A stretch of DNA of 12,728 nt from Bacteroidales bacterium (GTDB taxonomy: Bacteria; Bacteroidota; Bacteroidia; Bacteroidales; VadinHA17): contig WFRO01000478.1 in NCBI GenBank assembly GCA_015486475.1, positions 1 to 12,728 on the forward strand, written 5' to 3'. The notes under the pieces were generated by a model. The model was not told the DNA's origin, did no database searches, and saw only the letters and a list, made by a program, of their open reading frames with translations. The position numbers and the translations under genes were made by a program. This document shows positions 1 through 7,067 of this stretch, piece by piece (within the stretch, counting starts at the first letter, position 1; each line of letters begins with the position of its first letter).

Positions 1-17
1 AGGCAAAAGGCAAAAGG
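1..17. repeat. 17-bp direct repeat, copy 1 (with 401-417)
   Basis: AGGCAAAAGGCAAAAGG, two and a bit units of the heptamer GGCAAAA. An identical copy lies at 401-417, and a shorter piece (AGGCAAAAG) at 346-354. The two full copies bracket the whole repeat-rich gene-free region. The left copy begins at the window edge, so it may extend further left. Confidence 0.8.
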
Positions 18-49
18 GGTATTGGGTACTAAGTGCTGGGTGAATCTCA

Positions 50-94
50 AACTTTTAACTTTAGCTCACTTTTAACTTTTAACTCCAACCTCCA
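50..94. repeat. 45-bp perfect direct repeat, copy 1 (with 286-330)
   Basis: A 45-base stretch repeated without mismatch at 286-330. Internally it is a degenerate array of TTTTAACT words ending in CTCCAACCTCCA. Both copies are followed by related CACTCCA-CACTT / CACTCCATACTT sequence, so the ancestral repeat was longer. Simple AT-rich intergenic arrays of this style are, to my knowledge, common in Bacteroidota genomes. No function can be assigned. Confidence 0.85.
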
Positions 95-176
95 AGTATT
101 CCAAGTACTCAACACTCCACACTTCTTACATGATAAGGAGTACCGGGAGGCCAGGTAATGCGTTGTTCCTTTGTGG

Positions 177-280
177 CTCTTCGCGTGCATCTTTGCGTAC
201 CTTTGCGTAACAACTTAATCAGGTGGATGACTGACTATTACGCCAAGTTACGCCAAGATTCCGCAAAGTATCGCGAAGAG
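177..280. repeat. Imperfect inverted repeat of CTTTGCG-like units
   Basis: The left arm (177-210) reads CTCTTCGCG, CTTTGCG, CTTTGCG on the plus strand with 3-5 base spacers. The right arm (238-280) gives four such units on the minus strand: CTTCGCG, CTTTGCG, CTTGGCG, CTTGGCG. The arms align over about 33 bases with a few mismatches and are separated by about 27-37 bases. The region could fold into a long hairpin in RNA or single-stranded DNA. It resembles dispersed extragenic repeats with CTTTGCG words that I recall from other Bacteroidota genomes. It does not look coding, despite a short open frame over part of it. Confidence 0.7.
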
Positions 281-285
281 AGCCC

Positions 286-330
286 AACTTTTAACTTTAG
301 CTCACTTTTAACTTTTAACTCCAACCTCCA
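286..330. repeat. 45-bp perfect direct repeat, copy 2 (with 50-94)
   Basis: Identical to 50-94 over 45 bases at an offset of 236 bp. The two copies flank the central inverted repeat, so recombination between them would delete the inverted repeat and leave a single copy. Confidence 0.85.
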
Positions 331-358
331 CACTCCATACTTTCAAGGCAAAAGTAAT

Positions 359-398
359 CCTCCTTCGTCCCGTTGAATCGGGACTACGGAGGACGAAG
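359..398. repeat. Hairpin with two alternative pairings
   Basis: CCTCCTTCGTCCCG (359-372) pairs with CGGGACTACGGAGG (379-392) at 12 of 14 positions across a 6-base TTGAAT loop. A second, perfect 8-bp pairing is possible between CTTCGTCC (363-370) and GGACGAAG (391-398), and it excludes the first. The element lies about 50 bp beyond the stop codon of the minus-strand epimerase gene. It could stabilise or end that transcript, but no strong U-tract follows on either strand, so a standard intrinsic terminator is not shown. Confidence 0.6.
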
Positions 399-400
399 AA

Positions 401-417
401 AGGCAAAAGGCAAAAGG
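401..417. repeat. 17-bp direct repeat, copy 2 (with 1-17)
   Basis: Identical to bases 1-17. It closes the repeat-rich block just before the end of the minus-strand epimerase gene at 451. The remaining bases to 450 hold nothing recognisable. Confidence 0.8.
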
Positions 418-450
418 AAGGAAGGATGGAAAATTGATGATGCGATCCAT

Positions 451-1704
451 TCATTCCCTCCCCAAAAGCCTTTGCAGGTGCCGTTCCAGCAGGTTCTCCT
501 TTACCTGGGGAGCGATGGTCCTTTCATTTTTCCTTACGAGGCTGAGGTATTCTTCCCCGCGTTCTGCAGCCAGTTTGTAAGCTACGTGCATCAGCTGGCG
601 TACATGCGGGTTAAAACGTGCATTGCCGGGGATATGCCGCAGGGTGGCGGCGATCTGATCTCCCTCCCACTTATCAAATTCTTCGGGTGCCGGTAACGCC
701 GACCTGTCGATATCGATCACCTCGGCATAGGGAGCGGTGAGCTCATCCATCCTGCGGAGCCCTTCGGTGTAGATCTCTTTCACCATCTCCAGGGCCTCGG
801 GGCCGGAGAGAGCCAGACCGATCAGCTCTTCCAGCCAGGTGGTACCGGCCGTTTTAACATGCAGGCCCTGGTCATATTTGCGTACCAGCCGGCCCATGAC
901 GGGATAGATGGAGAACTTGTCACTGCCGGAGTGAATACTCAGCTTCAGGCTGTCCGGCAGATCAAAATGGGCCCGGGCATAGCTGAGAACGATCAGATCC
1001 TGCTCGAACTCCTGCTCGAATTTTTTCAGGTCCCCCACATAATCCACCCCTTTGTTGAACCGTCCCGAAAAACGGGGAGCGATGGTCTGCACGGGGATGC
1101 CCTGCCCGGCCAGCAACTTAAGAATAAAATAAAGATCGGCCGGTGACTGCGGCGTGTCCACCTCATCCATGGAGACCTCCACCACAAAGGTTTCGGGGTC
1201 TTTTCCGGCGGCGATGTGCTGATAGATCCCGGATGCTTCGCGGATGGCATTCAGGTATTGCCCGGCAAAGTGCCGGAGGTATGTTTCATCGGCAGGAATG
1301 GGCCGGTCCATGCCCGGCAGGGCGATCACCCCGTCGGGTGTGGCATTGTCGGCGATGAAAGCTTCCGTTTCCTCCGGGGAGACCGGCTTGCCGATGGCAT
1401 TGGCCACATCCATGGTGAAAAAATCGGACCAGGGCATGAAAGCATCCACGTTGGACAGGTTGATGTGGTCGGCATCCACAAAATAAGCCCCCTGCCATCC
1501 CAATGCTTTCACGGCGTCGTCCGCTTCGGTACGTGTATCTTCCGGGGTGGTCCCCACGATCGAATGTTCGCGGAAAGATTTGTTCCAGACGGGGATGATC
1601 TCAGTACCCCATTTTGCTGCTTCTGCGACGGCTTCCAGCTGGGCCCTGCCCTGCATACCAAAACGGTCGCCTGTACCGAAAGAAAATTTCCCTAATATTT
1701 TCAT
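451..1704 (-). CDS. uxaE: Tagaturonate epimerase family protein (UxaE-like)
   Basis: A predicted 417-residue cytosolic protein of the UxaE family, whose Thermotoga member interconverts D-tagaturonate and D-fructuronate in hexuronate breakdown. Motifs shared with that enzyme as I recall it are FGTGDRFG (9-16), DADH (77-80), SMDEVDTPQSP (178-188), LSIHSGSDKFSIYP (255-268), HVKTAG (282-287) and HVRQLMHVAY (367-376). The many conserved Asp, Glu and His residues fit a metal-dependent sugar epimerase. The FGTGDR motif sits at residue 9, so this protein lacks the leading region of roughly 80-100 residues that I recall in Thermotoga. The ATG at 1704 is chosen because it directly precedes the conserved start (MKILGKFSFGTGD). 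An ATG at 1728 would add eight unconserved residues. The frame stays open far upstream, but that stretch is antisense to the GH35 gene. The exact substrate may differ from tagaturonate. Confidence 0.85.
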   Translation of the reverse strand: MKILGKFSFGTGDRFGMQGRAQLEAVAEAAKWGTEIIPVWNKSFREHSIVGTTPEDTRTEADDAVKALGWQGAYFVDADHINLSNVDAFMPWSDFFTMDVANAIGKPVSPEETEAFIADNATPDGVIALPGMDRPIPADETYLRHFAGQYLNAIREASGIYQHIAAGKDPETFVVEVSMDEVDTPQSPADLYFILKLLAGQGIPVQTIAPRFSGRFNKGVDYVGDLKKFEQEFEQDLIVLSYARAHFDLPDSLKLSIHSGSDKFSIYPVMGRLVRKYDQGLHVKTAGTTWLEELIGLALSGPEALEMVKEIYTEGLRRMDELTAPYAEVIDIDRSALPAPEEFDKWEGDQIAATLRHIPGNARFNPHVRQLMHVAYKLAAERGEEYLSLVRKNERTIAPQVKENLLERHLQRLLGRE

Positions 1705-1824
1705 TATTTTACCTGTTTTATTGATCATGATCCGGTCAGAAGCCCGGAATTTTAAATAAATTAGCCACAAAAAATACAAAATAAGCAATTTAATCCGTAT
1801 TGATCCATCCAAAAACCATCTGTC
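1705..1824. promoter_or_regulatory. Divergent intergenic region between uxaE and the GH35 gene
   Basis: An AT-rich 120-bp gap between the start codons of two divergent genes must hold the promoters for both. No exact TAnnTTTG -7 box was found on either strand. The nearest on the minus strand is TATTTTTTG, one T too long, within about 1765-1785. No clear operator dyad was seen. The location supports shared control, but the specific elements are not resolved. Confidence 0.5.
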
Positions 1825-4158
1825 ATGTTCAAAAAAACCGTTATTTTCTCTTTGATGATCTTTCTTGTGCCCCTGCTGATCTCCTGTCAGCAGGAGAAGA
1901 AAGGGACCTTTGAGATCGGGCAAAAGGATTTTCTCCTCAACGGGAAGCCTTATGTGGTGCGTTCGGGAGAGATGCATTTTATGCGTATTCCCGAAGCTTA
2001 CTGGGAACACCGTCTGAAAATGGCCAAAGCCATGGGGCTGAATACCGTCTGTGCGTATATGTTCTGGAACGCCCATGAGGAGAAGCCCGGGGAGTTCAAT
2101 TTTGCAGGACACAGGGATGTGGCGAAATTCTGCCGTCTGGCCCAGAAAGAGGGGCTGTATGTGGTCCTTCGGCCGGGGCCTTATTCCTGTGCGGAATGGG
2201 AGTTTGGAGGATTTCCCTGGTGGCTGCTGAAAAATAAGGACCTGAAGCTGAGAACGCGCGATCCCTTTTACATGGAGCATGTGAAAGAGTACCTTACCCG
2301 GGTAGGGAAGCAACTGGCCCCTTTGCAGATCACCAGGGGAGGCCCGATCATCATGGTGCAGGTAGAGAACGAATACGGCAGTTACGGTAACGATACCGTT
2401 TACATGGGTATGTTGCGGGATATGCTGAAAGAGGTGGGGTTTGAGGTGCCTTTGTTTGCCTGCGACGGTCCTTCGCAGATGGTCAACGACAAGCGGAGCG
2501 ACCTGTTCAGCGTAGTGAATTTCGGCGGCAACCCCAAAGGGGCTTTCAAGGCTTTGCGCAAGCTGCAGCCGGAAGGACCCCTGATGTGCGGGGAGTATTA
2601 CCCCGGCTGGTTCGATTCGTGGGGGAAACCGCACCATACCGGACAAACGCAGCCGATCATTGATAACCTTAAATGGATGCTGGACCACCGGGCCTCCTTC
2701 AGTATCTACATGGCCCACGGAGGCACCTCTTTTGGCCTCTGGTCGGGAGCCAACTGTCCTCCTTTCTCTCCCCAGACCTCCAGCTACGATTATGATGCGC
2801 CCATCAGCGAGGCCGGATGGGAAACGGAGAAGTTTGACGCCATCCGGGACCTTTTCTCGAAATATCTGCAGGAAGGAGAGACACTGCCGGATCCGCCGGC
2901 CCGAAATCCCGTTATCACGATCCCGGCGTTTGAGGTGACGGAAATGGCCCCGGTGTTTGATAACCTGCCGGAGGGGATTCCGGACGAGCGTCCCCGCAAC
3001 ATGGAACAGTATGACGAGGGGTATGGTTTCATTGTGTACCGCACCACCCTCCCTGCTGCCGGGGAAAAGAAAAAGATCCATATCGATGAGGTACACGATT
3101 ATGCGGTCATCCTGCTGGACGGCAAACGTATCGCGACGATCGACCGCAGAAAGACCAACAACATTGTGGAGATCCCTGCCCACGGAAAAGAGGCCCGGCT
3201 GGACATCTTCGTGGAGGCCATGGGCAGGGTCAATTACGGCGGGTATCTTCACGACCGGAAAGGCATTACAAAAAAAGTGGAATTCATGGATGATTCCGGC
3301 CATACACAGGAGATCACCGGCTGGACCGTGTTTCCTTTTCCTCTCAGTAGCGACAACGCACCTGAGGGACTTCATTTCGGGAAGACCGGGAAGACCGATC
3401 AGCCGGCTTTTTACAGGGCCGTTTTCACACTGGACAAGACCGGGGATGTCTTTCTGGACATGCGTACCTGGAACAAGGGGCTGGTGTGGATCAATGGCCA
3501 TGGCCTGGGACGTTTCTGGAATATCGGTCCCACGCAGACCATGTACCTGCCGGGTCCCTGGCTGAAGAAAGGAGAGAACGAGGTGATCATCCTCGATATG
3601 AACGGTCCGGAGAAACCGGAGCTGCAGGGACTGGACCAGCCCATCCTCAACGAGTTGCATGTGCCGGGAGTGGTGCGCCACAGGAAGGCGGGGCAAGATC
3701 CTGATCTCAGCGCCCTGCATCCGGTGGCCAAAGGCAGCTTTCCGGCGGGGAAAGCCTGGCAAACGGTTAAATTCTCTCCGGTCACGGGGAGGTATTTTGC
3801 CCTGGAGGCCCTCAGCTCCCAACGCGGCGATCCTTTTACCACGGTGGCTGAGCTCTACCTGCTGGACCCTGCCGGGAAAAAGATCTCCCGCGGGAAATGG
3901 AAAGTCCTGTATGCCGACAGCGAAGACCTGGGCGGCGGTGACGGTAACGCTTCCAATGTCTTCGATCTGCAGGCCACTTCTTTCTGGCATACCCAGTGGA
4001 TGGGCGTCCAGCCGAAGCATCCCCACCTGCTGATCCTGGACCTTGGGAAAGAACAAAAGATCGCAGGCATGATGTACCTGCCCCGCCAGGATTCTCCCAA
4101 CGGCAGGATCAAAGCGTATGCGCTTTATGTGAGCCGTACTCCTTTTGCAGGTCTTTAA
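1825..4158 (+). CDS. GH35 beta-galactosidase, lipoprotein
   Basis: A 777-residue exported glycoside hydrolase of family 35, expected to release terminal beta-D-galactose from oligo- or polysaccharides. A signal peptide of about 20 residues ends in the lipobox LLIS-Cys21, so the enzyme is probably membrane-anchored. The TIM barrel covers roughly residues 30-350. It contains the family signature GGPIIMVQVENEYGS (172-186) with predicted acid/base Glu183, and CGEYYPGWFDSWG with predicted nucleophile Glu257. Two beta-rich galactose-binding-like domains follow (about 400-615), including the typical VWINGHGLGRFWNIGP segment (554-569). The last 130 residues look like an F5/8 type C (discoidin) carbohydrate-binding domain. 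The length and the ending fit complete Bacteroidota GH35 enzymes. It is followed after 18 bp by the GH95-like gene, which indicates one transcript. No Shine-Dalgarno site is visible. Confidence 0.92.
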   Translation: MFKKTVIFSLMIFLVPLLISCQQEKKGTFEIGQKDFLLNGKPYVVRSGEMHFMRIPEAYWEHRLKMAKAMGLNTVCAYMFWNAHEEKPGEFNFAGHRDVAKFCRLAQKEGLYVVLRPGPYSCAEWEFGGFPWWLLKNKDLKLRTRDPFYMEHVKEYLTRVGKQLAPLQITRGGPIIMVQVENEYGSYGNDTVYMGMLRDMLKEVGFEVPLFACDGPSQMVNDKRSDLFSVVNFGGNPKGAFKALRKLQPEGPLMCGEYYPGWFDSWGKPHHTGQTQPIIDNLKWMLDHRASFSIYMAHGGTSFGLWSGANCPPFSPQTSSYDYDAPISEAGWETEKFDAIRDLFSKYLQEGETLPDPPARNPVITIPAFEVTEMAPVFDNLPEGIPDERPRNMEQYDEGYGFIVYRTTLPAAGEKKKIHIDEVHDYAVILLDGKRIATIDRRKTNNIVEIPAHGKEARLDIFVEAMGRVNYGGYLHDRKGITKKVEFMDDSGHTQEITGWTVFPFPLSSDNAPEGLHFGKTGKTDQPAFYRAVFTLDKTGDVFLDMRTWNKGLVWINGHGLGRFWNIGPTQTMYLPGPWLKKGENEVIILDMNGPEKPELQGLDQPILNELHVPGVVRHRKAGQDPDLSALHPVAKGSFPAGKAWQTVKFSPVTGRYFALEALSSQRGDPFTTVAELYLLDPAGKKISRGKWKVLYADSEDLGGGDGNASNVFDLQATSFWHTQWMGVQPKHPHLLILDLGKEQKIAGMMYLPRQDSPNGRIKAYALYVSRTPFAGL

Positions 4159-4176
4159 ACATTTGATCTTTTTACC

Positions 4177-6501
4177 ATGCACATTCCCGGAAAGAACAAA
4201 ATTTCCCTCCTGACCGGCCTTTTACTGCTGATCCTGGCCGTCATCTCCTTTTCATGTACCTCAACCATGGATCATCCCGTGCCCTCCTCCCATGATCTGG
4301 TCTTTGCCTCGCTGGCCACACGGTGGGATGATGCGATCCCTCTGGGAAACGGCCGGCTGGGAGAGCTGGTTTGGCAAAAGGATACAATGTTACGCTTTTC
4401 GCTCGACCGCTCGGACCTGTGGGACCTGAGACCCATGAAAAACCTGGAAGATACTTCCGTTACCTATCAGTGGGTGTATCAAAACTGGAAGAACGATCAC
4501 TATGACAGGGTGCATAAAGTCCTGGATATTCCCTATGACAAACGGCCGGCACCGACCAAAATACCTGCCGGCGCTCTGGAGTTCGATACCCATTCCCTGG
4601 GGAAGGTGACGTCGGTGCGTCTTTTTGTCCGGGAAGGGATCTGTGAGGTACACTGGTCATCCGGTGCCAGCCTGCAGACCTTTGTGCAGGCGGATGCCCC
4701 GGCGGGTTGGTTTCGTTTCACAGGAGTGAAAGAAGAGATCATCCCGCAACTGATCTCTCCTCCCTATCAAAAGAATGAAGATTTTCAGGGAAATAAGGTC
4801 ATTGCAGGCCAGGACCTGCGACGGCTGGGATATCCCGCCGGGAAAATATCCCGGCAGGAGCATGCGATCGCCTTTGAGCAGGAAGGGTGGGGCGGATTTC
4901 ATTACAGGATCCATGTACAATGGCAAAAGAAAAGCGGCACGGTAACGGGTGCGTGGTCCGTGAGTGCGCATTATCCCGGGAAACCACAGCCGACAGCTGA
5001 AGAGCATGTAGCTCAGGCATTAAAAACCGGTTTTAACAAAGCCCTGGATAAGAATATAAAATGGTGGCGGGATTACTGGTCTGCTTCGACGGTACATATT
5101 CCCGATACGGTGCTGGAGAAACAGTATTATCTCGACATGTATAAGTTCGGGGCAGCGGCGCGGGCCCAGACACCTCCCATCTCTCTGCAGGCGGTATGGA
5201 CCGCCGACAATGGCCGCCTGCCTCCGTGGAAAGGGGATTTTCATCATGATCTCAATACCCAGCTGAGCTACTGGCCTGCCTATGCCGGGAATCATCTGAA
5301 AGAGGAAGAAGGGTTCCTGAACTGGCTGTGGGAGAACAAGCCGGTCTTTGAAAGATTTACCCGCCGTTATTTTCATACGGGGGGTCTCAATGTGCCGGGG
5401 GTGACCACCCTGACAGGAGAGCCGATGGGTGGCTGGATCCAGTATTCCCTGGGGCCGACGGTGGCGGCGTGGCTGGGACAACATTTTTACCTGCACTGGA
5501 AATATTCCATGGATACGGCCTTCCTGAAAGAGCGGGCTTATCCCTGGCTGGCTGCCGTGGGCACCTATCTTGAACAGGTCTCGGTAACCGGTCCCGACGG
5601 TAAAAGAAAGCTGCCGATCAGCTCCAGTCCGGAGATCTTTGATAATTCAGAAAAAGCATGGTTCCCTCAGACGACCAACTTTGATCTGGCGCTGATCCGT
5701 TTCACCTATGAAAAAGCGGCAGAAACAGCCGGCATCCTGGGGAACAAGGAAGAAGCCCGGCGCTGGCGGAACGACCTGGACCAATGGCCGGAACTGGCTG
5801 TGGACCCACAACTGGGTCTGCTGGTGGCGCCCGGACAGCCCCTGCCTTTTTCTCATCGTCACTTCTCCCATCTGATGTCCATCCATCCCCTTGGAATGAT
5901 CGACTGGAGCAAAGGAGAACAGGACCGGGCGATCATACGCCATTCCCTGCATATGCTGGATTCCCTCGGCACCGATTGGTGGGTGGGCTATTCCTTTGCC
6001 TGGCTGGGCAACCTGCGGGCACGGGCCCGCGACGGAGCCGGAGCAGCCGAAGCGCTGCGGATCTTTGCCACAGCTTTCTGTCTGCCGAACAGCTTCCATG
6101 TCAACGGCGACCAGTCGGGGAAAGGATATTCGAAATTCAGGTACCGGCCTTTCACCCTCGAAGGTAACTTTGCCTCTGCCGCCGGGATCCAGGAGATGCT
6201 CCTGCAAAGCCAGACGGATACCATCCGGGTTTTCCCGGCCATCCCGCCGGACTGGCAAGAGGCTTCTTTTGAAAAACTGCGGGCGCAGGGGGCTTTCCTG
6301 GTCTCGGCCGTCCTGGAAAACGGGAGGGTGACCCGGGTAAAGATATATCCGGAAAAAGGAGGGACCCTGTGGCTGGCCGATCCTTTCCGGGGGCAGGATT
6401 TCAGGGTGCAGGGAGCCGTACGGCAGCAGAAGAAAGAAACGCCGGGCGTATTTTGCTTTAAAACAAAAAAAAGATCGCCGGTGATCCTGGCGTTACAGTA
6501 G
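4177..6501 (+). CDS. GH95-like alpha-L-fucosidase/alpha-L-galactosidase family lipoprotein
   Basis: A 774-residue exported protein related to GH95, a family of inverting alpha-1,2-L-fucosidases and alpha-L-galactosidases. A hydrophobic signal (residues 10-26) precedes Cys27 (ISFS-C, an atypical lipobox). The N-terminal beta domain contains WDDAIPLGNGRLGELVW (50-66), matching the family's WxEALPIGNGRLG start. The (alpha/alpha)6 barrel contains HDLNTQLSYWP (357-367), SSSPE (482-486), HRHFSHLMSIHP (560-571) and EGNFASAAGIQEMLL (662-676). Compared with the fucosidase AfcA, the acid (Glu486) is kept, but one water-activating Asn becomes Asp358 (the other is Asn360) and the Asp of the DGNFG motif becomes Glu662. 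It may therefore belong to a divergent subgroup with another substrate. It forms an operon with the GH35 gene and ends 8 bp from the convergent thioredoxin gene. Confidence 0.8.
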   Translation: MHIPGKNKISLLTGLLLLILAVISFSCTSTMDHPVPSSHDLVFASLATRWDDAIPLGNGRLGELVWQKDTMLRFSLDRSDLWDLRPMKNLEDTSVTYQWVYQNWKNDHYDRVHKVLDIPYDKRPAPTKIPAGALEFDTHSLGKVTSVRLFVREGICEVHWSSGASLQTFVQADAPAGWFRFTGVKEEIIPQLISPPYQKNEDFQGNKVIAGQDLRRLGYPAGKISRQEHAIAFEQEGWGGFHYRIHVQWQKKSGTVTGAWSVSAHYPGKPQPTAEEHVAQALKTGFNKALDKNIKWWRDYWSASTVHIPDTVLEKQYYLDMYKFGAAARAQTPPISLQAVWTADNGRLPPWKGDFHHDLNTQLSYWPAYAGNHLKEEEGFLNWLWENKPVFERFTRRYFHTGGLNVPGVTTLTGEPMGGWIQYSLGPTVAAWLGQHFYLHWKYSMDTAFLKERAYPWLAAVGTYLEQVSVTGPDGKRKLPISSSPEIFDNSEKAWFPQTTNFDLALIRFTYEKAAETAGILGNKEEARRWRNDLDQWPELAVDPQLGLLVAPGQPLPFSHRHFSHLMSIHPLGMIDWSKGEQDRAIIRHSLHMLDSLGTDWWVGYSFAWLGNLRARARDGAGAAEALRIFATAFCLPNSFHVNGDQSGKGYSKFRYRPFTLEGNFASAAGIQEMLLQSQTDTIRVFPAIPPDWQEASFEKLRAQGAFLVSAVLENGRVTRVKIYPEKGGTLWLADPFRGQDFRVQGAVRQQKKETPGVFCFKTKKRSPVILALQ
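6465..6492 (-). terminator. Possible intrinsic terminator of the minus-strand three-gene run
   Basis: Read on the minus strand, CGCC (6492-6489) can pair with GGCG (6479-6476), or the GATC-ACCGGC-GATC near-palindrome (6486-6473) can form, followed directly by eight T (6472-6465). It begins about 18 bp after the thioredoxin stop codon and lies inside the 3' end of the convergent GH95-like gene. The stem is short, so the call is tentative. Confidence 0.33.
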
Positions 6502-6509
6502 GTTGGTTG

Positions 6510-7046
6510 TTACCGGCTGAGCAGTTCATTCAGCTTCCGGACCATACCGTCAAAGATCTCTTCATTGTAAAGCCGTGTGAGGTAAACGATGCGACCGGTT
6601 TTGTCAATGACGACGTTCCGGGTAACGCCGGCATTGTGGGCTGCATACCGGTAAAAGATGCTTCCGTCGGGATCCAGGGCCAGGGGGTAGGAGATCTTCA
6701 TGGTGCGGGCAAAGCCGAGGGTCTTTTCCCGGGACTCCTTCAGGTCAATGCCAATAAGGCGGAAATCCTTATCTTTTAGCTGCTGCCACAGGGCTTCCAG
6801 ATGGGGCATCTCCTGACGGCAGACACCGCACCAGCTGGCCGTGAACTGCAACACCACCACCTGCCCCCGCAGATCACTCAGCTTTTCACTTTTCCGGCCG
6901 TCGGCATATTGGATGGTGAAATCGGGGGCCATCTGTCCCACCCGGACCAGGAACCCGTATTTGTCGGGCACAGGCTGGTTTTGGGCATGCAGGGGGAAAC
7001 AGGCAGGAAGACCCAGGATCAGTATAACGAATATTGCTCTTTTCAT
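6510..7046 (-). CDS. Exported TlpA-like thioredoxin-fold protein
   Basis: A 178-residue thiol-disulfide oxidoreductase-like protein of the TlpA/ResA/AhpC-TSA group, predicted to act outside the cytoplasm. The N-terminal signal peptide probably ends at LHA-Q (about residue 21). The thioredoxin domain starts at GQMAPDFTIQYADG (37-50) and carries the active-site pair WCGVC (Cys73, Cys76) in FTASWCGVCRQEMPHL. The usual cis-proline before the last strands (G-[IV]-x-x-x-P) is missing: the sequence reads AGVTRNVVIDKTG (139-151), with Thr142-Arg143 at that place. This weakens a simple disulfide exchange role but is not unique within the broad family. The gene starts 21 bp after the dikinase-like gene, so it is likely co-transcribed with it. 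The start ATG is followed directly by the signal peptide. Confidence 0.85.
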   Translation of the reverse strand: MKRAIFVILILGLPACFPLHAQNQPVPDKYGFLVRVGQMAPDFTIQYADGRKSEKLSDLRGQVVVLQFTASWCGVCRQEMPHLEALWQQLKDKDFRLIGIDLKESREKTLGFARTMKISYPLALDPDGSIFYRYAAHNAGVTRNVVIDKTGRIVYLTRLYNEEIFDGMVRKLNELLSR

Positions 7047-7067
7047 AGTGAACAGGGTGATGGTGGA

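Noticed and set aside
1..417. A CRISPR array or an insertion sequence.
   Set aside because: The repeats are not regularly spaced with unique spacers of even length, and there is no transposase gene and no clear terminal inverted repeats at the outer ends.
158..696. Two short plus-strand open frames (158-376 and 373-696).
   Set aside because: The first is made of the repeat units and the second runs antisense into the epimerase gene. Neither has a recognisable domain or start context.
1729..4182. A minus-strand frame stays open from the epimerase gene across the whole GH35 gene, giving a potential 1243-residue protein.
   Set aside because: The part upstream of 1728 is antisense to a clearly conserved GH35 enzyme and has no recognisable domain. 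Long antisense frames arise from codon bias in GC-richer genes.
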